Below, one piece after another: positions 1 through 5,535 of a stretch of 7,278 bases of DNA. Position 1 is the stretch's first letter, and the number at the start of each line of letters is the position of its first letter. The DNA is taken from NCBI GenBank assembly GCA_030044475.1, contig JASHVP010000099.1:1-7278 (forward strand). The letters run 5' to 3'. Position numbers and translations under genes: made by a program. Source of the DNA: Thermoplasmata archaeon. GTDB lineage: Archaea > Thermoplasmatota > Thermoplasmata > Lutacidiplasmatales > UBA184. Below the pieces are notes generated by a model. It had not been told where the DNA came from. It worked only from the letters and a program-made list of their open reading frames with translations, and searched no databases.

Positions 1-404
1 CCGACGCCGTTCACGATCACGAACTGGGCCTCGTCGATCTCGATCGCCGTGGTGCTGTTCGCTTCGTACTCGTGCGGGTCCGTGTTGGGGTCGGTCACGA
101 TGCTCACCACCGAAGTATTGTTGCCGCCCAACTGCGCCACCAGGCTCCCCCAGAAGTTCTCGGCTGCGACGACCTGGATCACGCCGGAGTCGACCACGAC
201 GTGATGGGCCGGGAGCACGTTCCGCGGCGGCGACGAGGCCGCCGCCGCGGTCGCGGGTGTCGGACTCTCGGACGCGGTCAGGTTGGTGCCGAACGCCGCG
301 CACGGGTTGGACGGTGCGCTGCTCGTGAGGACCTCGTATCCGACGGCGGAGGCCGCGACGGCGAGGACCGCGACCAGCGCAATCACCGGGACTCTCCACT
401 TCAT
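1..404 (-). CDS. Metal (Zn/Mn) ABC-transporter substrate-binding protein, N-terminal part
   Basis: Partial gene: 134 codons are visible and the reading frame runs off the left edge. It should encode the extracytoplasmic binding protein of a ZnuA/TroA-type (cluster A-I) uptake system, which captures Zn2+ or Mn2+ and hands it to a membrane permease. The N-terminus has a short basic start (MKWR) and a hydrophobic segment at about residues 5-22, so it is exported or membrane-anchored. A Ser/Thr/Pro/Ala-rich linker follows at about 42-62. The fold begins at about 68, with the family pattern VVAAENFWGSLVAQLGG and then DPHEYE at about 109-114. His111 matches the first metal-ligand histidine of the family. 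Cys35 sits in SNPC, which is not a good lipobox, so lipoprotein anchoring is uncertain. The ATG lies 21 nt after the stop of the DtxR-like regulator gene, with no clear Shine-Dalgarno site, so it is probably the second gene of that operon. Permease and ATPase genes are expected beyond the edge. The metal cannot be told from this part. Confidence 0.87.
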   Translation of the reverse strand, partial: MKWRVPVIALVAVLAVAASAVGYEVLTSSAPSNPCAAFGTNLTASESPTPATAAAASSPPRNVLPAHHVVVDSGVIQVVAAENFWGSLVAQLGGNNTSVVSIVTDPNTDPHEYEANSTTAIEIDEAQFVIVNGV

Positions 405-425
405 CGACGGATTCCCGTTCGGTCG

Positions 426-848
426 TTACGCGGTCGAGTGGCACGGTCCGATCGGAGCCCCGTGCGGGCACTCGGTCGGATGGCGCTGGGCACGGCAGAG
501 CTCCTCGACCGTGCGGTGGGAGATCGCCAGGTCGATCTCCCGGGCCGCGGCGCAGGTGGCGGCCGGTCCGAGGCCCAGGCTCCCGAACAAGCTCTCGGCC
601 ACGCGGTGATGCCGCTGGTACTCGTTCACCGTCGCCCGCCCCTTATCGGACAACCGGCTCTTTCCCCGGTACCGCGTGATGAGACCCAGCGACTCCAAGG
701 GCGTCACGTGGGCGAGCGCGGACGGTGGCGACAGGTCGAGAGCCGCGGCGATGGACTTGAGGGAAACCCCCCGCGACGTCGTCTCCCGGGATCGGATCGC
801 CTGCAGGGTCTCGAGCTGTCGGCGGGTGAGGCGTTGGAGGGTCTCCAC
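426..848 (-). CDS. DtxR/MntR-family metal-responsive transcriptional regulator
   Basis: 140-residue protein. Residues 1-75 form the winged helix-turn-helix: RRQLETLQAI, a recognition-helix region around LSPPSALAHV, and a wing ending RYRGKSRLSDKG. Residues 79-130 match the DtxR dimerisation and metal-binding domain: HHRVAESLFGSLGLG, then the C-terminal signature HPTECPHGAPI (123-133). There is no C-terminal SH3-like or FeoA domain, so it is the short MntR-like form. Family members bind DNA when loaded with Fe, Mn or Zn and usually repress uptake genes. Here the next gene is a metal-binding ABC protein, so control of its own operon is likely. By my hand alignment to DtxR, His79 and Glu83 are kept (His81, Glu85), but His98, Cys102, Glu105 and His106 become Cys99, Arg103, Asp106 and Leu107. 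The metal site is thus altered, and His123, Cys127 and His129 may contribute instead. The start is GTG. GGAGGG lies 3 nt upstream (852-857), but a TATA-like box centred near 873 would start transcription at about the GTG, so the mRNA may be leaderless. Confidence 0.9.
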   Translation of the reverse strand: METLQRLTRRQLETLQAIRSRETTSRGVSLKSIAAALDLSPPSALAHVTPLESLGLITRYRGKSRLSDKGRATVNEYQRHHRVAESLFGSLGLGPAATCAAAREIDLAISHRTVEELCRAQRHPTECPHGAPIGPCHSTA

Positions 849-867
849 ACTCCCTCCAACGCGGTCG

Positions 868-903
868 CGAATATAAGGATGGTCCTAATTATTAGTGTAA
901 TCC
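868..903 (-). promoter_or_regulatory. Promoter and candidate DtxR-type operator of the metal-uptake operon
   Basis: On the minus strand a TATA-like box TTATAT (871-876) lies 25 bp before the GTG of the regulator gene. Directly upstream of it is an interrupted palindrome centred on base 890. Read on plus, it has inner arms CTAAT (885-889) and ATTAG (891-895), and outer arms GGAT (877-880) and ATCC (900-903), each separated from the inner arms by 4 unpaired bases. All arms share the same centre. Size and AT-rich core resemble DtxR/MntR-family operators. Its place over the usual BRE position would let a bound regulator block TFB/TBP. The same island (AT-rich, 869-911) may also carry the promoter of the divergent gene starting at 994. 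Binding by the neighbouring regulator is inference. Confidence 0.55.
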
Positions 904-930
904 AATTTTTCTGACGTCCGACCGTCGACG

Positions 931-992
931 CGCCGGTTCGCCCCCGGGCCGGCGAGGGCAAGGGGTATCCCCTCCCGACGGCACGGAGGGGG
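931..992 (+). promoter_or_regulatory. Structured mRNA leader with alternative hairpins over the ribosome binding site
   Basis: Three pairings can be read by eye upstream of the ATG at 994. (1) Stem 931-940 with 945-954: eight GC pairs plus two U-G pairs, closed by a CCCC loop. (2) AGGGG (961-965) with CCCCT (969-973), loop TAT. (3) CCCCTCC (969-975) with GGAGGGG (985-991), loop of 9. Pairing 3 covers the Shine-Dalgarno GGAGG (985-989), and pairings 2 and 3 exclude each other because both use 969-973. This is the layout of a switch that hides or frees the ribosome binding site. No ligand class is recognised. GC-rich DNA makes chance stems common, so a regulatory role is only a hypothesis. Confidence 0.35.
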
Positions 993-993
993 C

Positions 994-1842
994 ATGCCGA
1001 CGGCGGCCGAGAAGGCGGAGTCGTTTCGGGCCCTCCACCTCGCCAGTCGACCTTTCGTGTTGCCCAATGCATGGGACGTGGCGAGTGCCCGTCTGTTCGA
1101 AGACGCGGGGTTTCCCGCGGTCGCGACCTCCAGTGCGGGCGTGATGGTGTCGCGCGGGTATCCGGACGGACAGGAGATGCCCCGACGCGAGCTCGTCGAA
1201 GTCGTGTCCCGGATCGCCTCCCGTCTCTCGGTCCCGGTGAGTGCGGACGTCGTGGCGGGCTACGGTCGAGGTCCGGGCGGAGTGGTCCGCACGGTCCGCC
1301 AGATGCTCGACGCCGGCGCCATCGGCATCAATGTCGAGGATCACGACCCCGTCCGCGATCGACTGTTTCCCTTGGCGGTGCAGCTTCGGAAGATTCGGGC
1401 GGTTCGCGAGCTGGGCACGTCCGTGGGCCTGCCGATCGTGATCAATGCGCGGACGGACGCTCTGTGGAAAGGTCCGGGAACCCCCGAGGAGCGGTTCCGC
1501 GAGGCGGTGCGCCGATGCCGCGGCTTTCGGGACGCGGGAGCCGACTGTGTGTACCCGATGCGCCTCACCGACGCGGCGCAGATCGAGTCGTTCGTCTCGA
1601 ACGTCGAGGGTCCGGTGAACGTGATGATCCGAGCCGGATTGCCCTCGCTCCCCGACCTCGAGCGACTCGGGGTCCGCCGGATCAGCTTCGGCCCGGCGGC
1701 GTCGTACGCCGCGCTCGGATTCCTCCGACGCGCGTGCGCGGAGATCCGGGCGAACGGATCGTTCGCCTCGCTGGTGGACGGCGCGATCTCGTTCGACGAA
1801 CTCAACCAACTCGCCCGCGCGCGGCCCGCGCCGGCCGGGTAG
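994..1842 (+). CDS. Isocitrate lyase/PEP mutase superfamily protein
   Basis: 282-residue TIM-barrel protein of the PEP mutase type (PF13714-like). Characteristic blocks are FVLPNAWDVASARLFEDAGFPAVATSSAG (21-49, substrate loop and early strands), VSADVVAGYG (82-91), GINVEDHD (111-118, Glu115/Asp116), INARTDAL (150-157, Arg153) and ISFGPAASY (230-238). The superfamily makes or breaks C-C or P-C bonds next to a carboxylate (PEP mutase, methylisocitrate lyase, oxaloacetate decarboxylase). The K(K/R)CGH catalytic loop of isocitrate and methylisocitrate lyases is absent, so it is not one of those. In the metal-binding block most relatives have a second acid (D-x-D or D-x-E); here it is Asp85 followed by Val87. 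The true reaction is unknown, and oxaloacetate decarboxylase-like activity is only one possibility. The ATG has GGAGG 4 nt upstream (985-989). It diverges from the metal-uptake operon and has no operon partner in the window. Confidence 0.88.
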   Translation: MPTAAEKAESFRALHLASRPFVLPNAWDVASARLFEDAGFPAVATSSAGVMVSRGYPDGQEMPRRELVEVVSRIASRLSVPVSADVVAGYGRGPGGVVRTVRQMLDAGAIGINVEDHDPVRDRLFPLAVQLRKIRAVRELGTSVGLPIVINARTDALWKGPGTPEERFREAVRRCRGFRDAGADCVYPMRLTDAAQIESFVSNVEGPVNVMIRAGLPSLPDLERLGVRRISFGPAASYAALGFLRRACAEIRANGSFASLVDGAISFDELNQLARARPAPAG

Positions 1843-1858
1843 CCGCGGTGGACGAGAC

Positions 1859-1877
1859 GCCGCGGTCGGTCCGCGGC
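1859..1877. terminator. GC hairpin between convergent genes
   Basis: Perfect 7-bp stem GCCGCGG (1859-1865) with CCGCGGC (1871-1877), loop TCGGT. It lies in the 75-bp gap between the stops of the PEP-mutase-like gene (1842) and the GltD-like gene (1918). A further CCGCGG stands at 1843-1848. There is no T-run on either strand, which archaeal termination usually needs, so a terminator role is weakly supported. Confidence 0.3.
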
Positions 1878-1917
1878 CCGTTCAGCGTCTCGGGAGAGCC
1901 GGCGCTCGGAGGGCGGG

Positions 1918-3345
1918 TCAGGGGGTCCAGGTCTGACCGCCGTACCCGGACGGGAGTCCCGGGGGCGTCGAACCGCCGAACGGGTCCGGACGAGGCTCGG
2001 GGGCCCGGCCGTGCTTCTTCGCGAGATAGGCATCGATCGCCGACGCCGCCCGCTCGCCCGCCGCCATGGCGTGCACGACCGACCGCCCGCCCGTGGCGAA
2101 CACGCCGTCCACGTCCGTCATCCATCCCTCGCGCTTCCCTTCGGGCCAACCCATCGAAGCGAACTTGAAGTCGTACTCGGGTCCGAATTCCGCCACGTCG
2201 GCGACCTCGCCGACGGCGACGATGATCATGTCGCAGGGGATCGTCTCCTGCGAGTTCGGAACGACCACGAGGGAGCGACGTCCCTTGGCATCCGGCGGCC
2301 CGTGCTCGGTCCGTTCGACGACCAGGCCCTCGACGTGGTCCGAGCCGAGGATCTCCTTCGGCGACCGATAGAACACGAACCGGACTCCCTCGAATTCGCC
2401 TCCGGTCTTCTCTTCCTCGGTCGCCTTCATGTCTTCGGGCCCGCGACGGTACACGAGGAGCACCTCGCCCCCACCGGTCAACCGTCGGGCCGATCGCGCG
2501 GCATCCAACGCGACGTCGCCCGCACCGATGACGACGACCTTGCGGTTCGTGCGACCGAACAACCCCTCCGGCCGCTTGTTCATCGCCAGCAGGAACGGGA
2601 GCGCGTGGTAGACCCCGGCGAGCTCCTCGCCCGGGACTCCCAGCTCCCTCGCCTTCGAGGCGCCCACGGACACGAGGACCGCCTCGAACCCCTCCGACAG
2701 GAGGCTCTTCGGGGTGAAGTCGACGCCCGCCCGCTTCCCCCCGACGAAGGTGATGTCGAGATTCTTCCACCGCGCCAGATCGGTGTCCAGGTCGTCGTGC
2801 TCCAGATGGTAGCGGGGAATGGTGTTGATCTGGCCCCCCAGGAACGTCTCGTGTTCGTAGACCGTGACGGGATGCCCCCGGATCGCGAGGTCCCAGGCGG
2901 CCATCAGCCCGGCCGGACCGGCACCGATGACCGCGATCCGTTCGTTCTTTCGCTTGGACGGGACGTACAGCAAGTCCGACTTTCCGTAGTCCAGCGCCGC
3001 CCGCTTCAGATGGCGGATGGCGATCGGCACCCCGCGGCCGGCCATGATGCAGTCGTCCTCGCAGAAGTGATAGCAGGTCTTGCAGAGGACCGTGGCGAGC
3101 GGGTTCTCCCGGAGGGTGAGCTTCGCGGCCGCGTCGAAGTCCCCCTGCCCGACCAGGATGTTGTACCCCCGACAGTCCTGCGTGATCGGGCAACCCTGGA
3201 TGCAGTACGGCATGGCGCACTCGAGGCACCGCTGCCCCTCGAGCACCGCCTCGGCGAGCGTGTACGGCTGGTCGATCAGGGCGAACTTCTCGACCCTCTC
3301 CTCCCGCGTTTCTTCGCGGATGGGGACTCGTTCGTAGCGGTCCAT
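1918..3345 (-). CDS. GltD/SudA-like FAD- and Fe-S-containing NAD(P)H oxidoreductase
   Basis: 475-residue cytoplasmic flavoprotein of the glutamate synthase small-subunit family (GltD; also NfnB/SudA and PreT). The N-terminal Fer4_20-type domain has two cysteine sets: C40, C43, C48, C52 (CxxCxxxxCxxxC) and C88, C91, C95, C99, fitting two [4Fe-4S] clusters. A first Rossmann motif IAVIGAGPAGLMAAWDL (137-153) binds FAD. LVSVGASKARELGVPGE (224-240) is the usual inter-domain segment. A second Rossmann motif VVVIGAGDVALDAARSARR (270-288), followed by VYRRG, binds NAD(P)H. The C-terminal FAD segment reads GVFATGGRSVVHAMAAGERAA (414-434), where relatives usually have a GD dipeptide and a longer loop before the helix. 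Length matches SudA/NfnB subunits. The family passes electrons between NAD(P)H and a partner subunit (glutamate synthase large subunit, NfnA and others). No partner lies in the window, so the acceptor is unknown. The start fits the family N-terminus (RYERVPIREETREERVEKF). The Shine-Dalgarno site is poor; a weak AT-rich box lies near 3400-3408. Confidence 0.92.
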   Translation of the reverse strand: MDRYERVPIREETREERVEKFALIDQPYTLAEAVLEGQRCLECAMPYCIQGCPITQDCRGYNILVGQGDFDAAAKLTLRENPLATVLCKTCYHFCEDDCIMAGRGVPIAIRHLKRAALDYGKSDLLYVPSKRKNERIAVIGAGPAGLMAAWDLAIRGHPVTVYEHETFLGGQINTIPRYHLEHDDLDTDLARWKNLDITFVGGKRAGVDFTPKSLLSEGFEAVLVSVGASKARELGVPGEELAGVYHALPFLLAMNKRPEGLFGRTNRKVVVIGAGDVALDAARSARRLTGGGEVLLVYRRGPEDMKATEEEKTGGEFEGVRFVFYRSPKEILGSDHVEGLVVERTEHGPPDAKGRRSLVVVPNSQETIPCDMIIVAVGEVADVAEFGPEYDFKFASMGWPEGKREGWMTDVDGVFATGGRSVVHAMAAGERAASAIDAYLAKKHGRAPEPRPDPFGGSTPPGLPSGYGGQTWTP

Positions 3346-3592
3346 GACTGCCCACGCGCCCGGAACTGCCGAGTGGCATCATGGAGACGAACCTCCGCGC
3401 TTTAGGCTTCGCGGGTCCAAATGCCACACCCTGTCACGGAGGGCTCCCAGAAACTCTCCCGACCGCCCGCGACGGCGTCACCCCGCTCCTCCCGGGGAGC
3501 GAGGGCCGTGCGTGGCCGTGCGACGCCCTTCGAGCGGAAATCGGGTTGGCCCCCTCGGCGCCCGGGAGACTCCCCGGCCGAAGGTCCGTCCG

Positions 3593-4009
3593 CTACTTCG
3601 GGGCCCACGACTTCGGCGGTTCGCTGAGGGAAAACAGGTTCCCGTCGGGGTCCTGCCAGGTGGCGGAGACTCCCCACGGATACTCCCTCGGCGGCTGAGG
3701 AAACGGCACCCCCCGGCCGGCGAGCTCGCGATGGGTCTCGCGACAGTCGGCGACGCGGAGCACGATGGGCGGGGACCTCCCCGGAGCCCAGTGCTTCGAC
3801 CACTCCTGCTGCTCCGGGTCGACCGCGGAGCCGACCTCCCACAGGGCGAGCTCGAGGTCCTGTCCCGAAGGGCCGACCGTGACCCACCGACGTCCTCCGG
3901 GCAGCGGCACGTCCGCCTTCTTCTCGAATCCGACCTTCTGGACGTAGAACTCGAGCGACCGGGCTTGGTCCGTGACGACGAGCGTCACCTGCGCCACCCT
4001 TCCTTCCAT
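3593..4009 (-). CDS. VOC superfamily (glyoxalase/bleomycin-resistance fold) protein
   Basis: 138 residues, the usual length of a single-domain VOC protein with two beta-alpha-beta-beta-beta repeats. Repeat 1: VAQVTLVVTDQARSLEFYVQKVGFE, then RRWVTVGPSGQDLELALWE. Repeat 2: PIVLRVADCRETHRELAGRGVPFPQPP, then WGVSATWQDPDGNLFSLSEPP. The fold covers glyoxalase I, ring-cleaving dioxygenases and antibiotic-binding proteins. Of the usual metal ligands, glutamates in LELALWE and FSLSE may be kept, but the first-strand histidine is missing (QVTLVV) and the repeat-2 strand has Leu-Arg where histidine is common. Glyoxalase I activity is therefore not assured. The ATG at 4009 is chosen because GGGAGGGAGG lies just upstream (3 nt spacing for the nearer GGAGG) and the family N-terminus begins here. 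An upstream in-frame extension to 4123 is low-complexity. It follows the RibD-C gene on the same strand after 139 bp and may share its transcript. Confidence 0.87.
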   Translation of the reverse strand: MEGRVAQVTLVVTDQARSLEFYVQKVGFEKKADVPLPGGRRWVTVGPSGQDLELALWEVGSAVDPEQQEWSKHWAPGRSPPIVLRVADCRETHRELAGRGVPFPQPPREYPWGVSATWQDPDGNLFSLSEPPKSWAPK

Positions 4010-4046
4010 GATCCTCCCTCCCGGGGGCCGAGTCGACCCGGAACCC

Positions 4047-4060
4047 CCACGGCCGGTGCC
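4047..4060 (+). repeat. 14-bp direct repeat, copy 1
   Basis: CCACGGCCGGTGCC, identical to 5302-5315 and in the same orientation. It lies in the gap between the VOC and RibD-C genes. The two copies bracket the RibD-C/HxlR gene pair. A chance 14-bp match somewhere in a GC-rich window of this size is not rare. Confidence 0.4.
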
Positions 4061-4148
4061 CACAAGAGCTTCTCCGACCCCCGGGCGGAGCGAGGCCGCT
4101 GCCGCACGAGAGCGAGGGGCCACGACCGCAGTCCCCGGCGGGAACCGC

Positions 4149-4724
4149 CTACGGGGTGCCTTGGTAGTGCAGGACCAGCTCGCCGGCCCTGAACGATCGG
4201 ACCTCCACCAGACGAAGCGTTCTCTGGTGGTCGAGTCCCTCGAAAAATCGCCGGCCCTTACCGAGGATCACGGGCGAGACGGCAAAGAGGTAGTCATCGA
4301 TGAGCCCCCGGCGGGTCAACTCCATTCCCAACCGGGGCGCCACCACGGCCATCGTTCCCCCCGCCTCGTTCTTGAGCCTCGACACAGCTTCGCCGAGTTC
4401 CCCCGAGACGAAGCGGGTGGCGTCCCAAGTGGTCGGACGCGGAGAATCGGACAGGACGACCTTTTGGACGCGGTCCGCGAATTCGGACATTCGGCGGAAC
4501 CAGGGATGCTCCCCGGCCGTTCGATTCGCGATCGGCCAAAAGTCGGCCCACTCCCCGTAGGTCTGGTCATCGAACAGGAGGGCGTCGATCGAGTCCCATC
4601 GCTTGATCCACATCTCCTCGGCAATGAGATCGGGCTCGTCGGCCGGTGGCTCGGAGCCCGGGTAGGCGGGGAACTCATTGTACCCGTCGAGCGTGATGTA
4701 CATACTGAGCAGGAGACGACGCAT
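4149..4724 (-). CDS. Dihydrofolate reductase-fold (RibD C-terminal domain) family protein
   Basis: 191 residues with the layout of stand-alone RibD_C proteins: N-terminal strand RRLLLSMYITLDGY (2-15), then ALLFDDQTYGEWADFWP (48-64), KVVLSDSPRPTTWDATRFV (88-106), GGTMAVVAPRLGMELTRRGLIDDYLFAVSPVILGKGRRFFEGL (122-164) and a C-terminal strand pair ending VLHYQGT. Family members are probable NADPH-dependent reductases of unknown substrate and are not true folate enzymes. The nucleotide loop that is usually GGG or GSG before the ARxLLEAGLVDE-like helix is Ala-Pro-Arg-Leu here (129-132), so cofactor binding may differ. GGAGG lies 8 nt before the ATG (4733-4737). It shares a short promoter region with the divergent HxlR regulator, which suggests control by it, and the VOC gene follows downstream. 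Confidence 0.88.
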   Translation of the reverse strand: MRRLLLSMYITLDGYNEFPAYPGSEPPADEPDLIAEEMWIKRWDSIDALLFDDQTYGEWADFWPIANRTAGEHPWFRRMSEFADRVQKVVLSDSPRPTTWDATRFVSGELGEAVSRLKNEAGGTMAVVAPRLGMELTRRGLIDDYLFAVSPVILGKGRRFFEGLDHQRTLRLVEVRSFRAGELVLHYQGTP

Positions 4725-4776
4725 CCTACCTTCCTCCGGTCCGAGGAGCTCCGGGTAGGATTTAATCGGGTAGGGG
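4723..4776. promoter_or_regulatory. Divergent promoter with repeats between RibD-C and HxlR genes
   Basis: TTTAAT (4761-4766) is the only AT-rich box in the gap and is nearly symmetric (GATTTAATC, 4759-4767 counting flanks). It is suitably placed for both genes: about 26 bp downstream is near 4790 for the HxlR gene (ATG 4795) and near 4737 for the RibD-C gene (ATG 4724, GGAGG at 4733-4737). CGGGTAGG occurs on both sides of it (4752-4759 and 4767-4774), 15 bp apart. GGTAGGAT (4754-4761) has an inverted copy ATCCTACC at 4723-4730, and GGAGCTCC (4745-4752) is a perfect palindrome. These are candidate HxlR binding sites. Function is inferred from position only. Confidence 0.5.
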
Positions 4777-4794
4777 AATCGGAGTGGGGCAGAG

Positions 4795-5298
4795 ATGACC
4801 CGCTCGAGGTTTCGCTATCACGCGGGTCCGATGAAGGTCGAGTTCCTCTCGTGCCCCGTCCAAGCGAGCCTCAAGATCCTCGGGCGCGAATGGGCCTTCC
4901 TGGTCCTCACGTCGATCGCTCTGTTTCGAGCCAACCGGTTCAACGACATGCGGCGGGCGATGCCCGGACTCCCGAAGCGGCTGCTCACGATGCGGCTCTC
5001 GGAACTCGAACGGTTCGGTTTCATCGTCCGAGCCGAGTCGCGACGAGGGTACGTCCGCTGGGAGCTGACCGCGAAGGGAGCGGATGTCGTTCCGATCCTG
5101 CTCACGATGGTTCAGTTTGGATCCAAGTGGTACGCGGACGAGGTATTCGACGACCGGGCTCCCCGCCAGCTGAACGACATCTTCGATGAGGCGTACCTTC
5201 GCGAGAGTCTCCGGTCCCCGCACCGGCGACCGTCGATCCAACCGGACCCGGCCCGAGCCGGCCGAGCGAACTCCCGAGGGGCGACTCGGGCCCTGTGA
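4795..5298 (+). CDS. HxlR-family winged helix-turn-helix transcriptional regulator
   Basis: 167 residues. The HxlR/DUF24 domain spans about 18-117: SCPVQASLKILGREWAFLVLTSI (19-41), RFNDMRRAMPGLPKRLLTMRLSELERFGFIVRAE (48-81, recognition helix around KRLLTMRLSEL), a wing RRGYVRWELTAKG (83-95) and a dimerisation helix PILLTMVQFGSKWY (100-113). Cys20 is at the conserved N-terminal cysteine which, in HypR and YodB type members, senses electrophiles or disulfide stress; that role is inference here. An Arg/Pro-rich tail (about 139-167) extends past the domain. It is divergent from the RibD-C gene and probably controls itself and that gene. ATG 4795 is preceded by a GGAG/GGGG stretch and lies about 31 bp from the TATA-like box. 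ATG 4831 (155 residues) is a possible alternative, since the domain starts after it. Confidence 0.88.
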   Translation: MTRSRFRYHAGPMKVEFLSCPVQASLKILGREWAFLVLTSIALFRANRFNDMRRAMPGLPKRLLTMRLSELERFGFIVRAESRRGYVRWELTAKGADVVPILLTMVQFGSKWYADEVFDDRAPRQLNDIFDEAYLRESLRSPHRRPSIQPDPARAGRANSRGATRAL

Positions 5299-5301
5299 GA
5301 T

Positions 5302-5315
5302 CCACGGCCGGTGCC
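5302..5315 (+). repeat. 14-bp direct repeat, copy 2
   Basis: CCACGGCCGGTGCC, identical to 4047-4060. It starts 4 bases after the HxlR stop codon. Together the copies enclose the RibD-C and HxlR genes. Confidence 0.4.
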
Positions 5316-5433
5316 GCTTCCCGGGCGAACGCCGATCCGCTCGGTCCGAGGTGCGTCCGCGTCTCGGCGAACCGAACTCTCCGGCCGCACGAAGATCGGG
5401 GGGAGTCCCAACTCCGCCGACGAGAAGGATCGA

Positions 5434-5447
5434 CGGGCGCGGAGGGA
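5434..5447 (+). repeat. 14-bp copy of the tRNA-Arg 3' end (possible attachment-site remnant)
   Basis: CGGGCGCGGAGGGA is identical to 7102-7115, which covers the acceptor 3' strand and the start of the T-stem of the tRNA-Arg gene plus one flanking base. Both copies have the same orientation. The following bases match the tRNA only in part. No T-arm can be formed, so this is not a tRNA gene. It lies in the gene-free stretch before the methyltransferase. A copy of a tRNA 3' end at this place is what site-specific integration at a tRNA leaves behind; with only 14 bp and no integrase the reading is tentative. Confidence 0.45.
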
Positions 5448-5535
5448 CTCGAGTTCACCGAGGATTCGAATTCCGTGCGGCCAGGGTGCGGCCTCGTGAC
5501 CTCTATGTCCGAGCGTCCTGTGCCCCCCTCTACCG

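Noticed and set aside
72..914. Long plus-strand open frame over the metal-uptake operon
   Set aside because: It is antisense to two genes with clear family motifs, is very rich in Arg and Gly, and has no recognisable domain; high GC keeps wrong frames open.
1071..2168. 365-codon plus-strand frame crossing the end of the PEP-mutase-like gene
   Set aside because: It is a +1/+2 shadow of the real gene, Arg-rich, and runs into the antisense of the GltD-like gene.
1802..3427. 541-codon minus-strand frame and the plus-strand frame 2011-3405 over the GltD-like gene
   Set aside because: Both are out-of-frame shadows of the 475-residue oxidoreductase, which alone shows cysteine and Rossmann motifs.
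3484..3501. GC hairpin CGCTCC/GGAGCG in the gap downstream of the VOC gene
   Set aside because: It is 90 bp past the stop, has no T-run, and is a stem length expected by chance at this GC content.
4137..4149. GGCGG-GAA-CCGCC hairpin at the RibD-C stop codon as a terminator
   Set aside because: The stem is short, overlaps the stop codon and has no T-run; the VOC gene downstream may be co-transcribed.
3972..5189. 405-codon plus-strand frame over the RibD-C and HxlR genes
   Set aside because: It is antisense to one motif-bearing gene and out of frame with the other; no domain is visible.
5418..5460. Second, degenerate tRNA gene at the 14-bp repeat
   Set aside because: The acceptor-like bases and T-stem 3' strand are present, but no matching T-stem 5' strand, anticodon arm or D-arm can be found.
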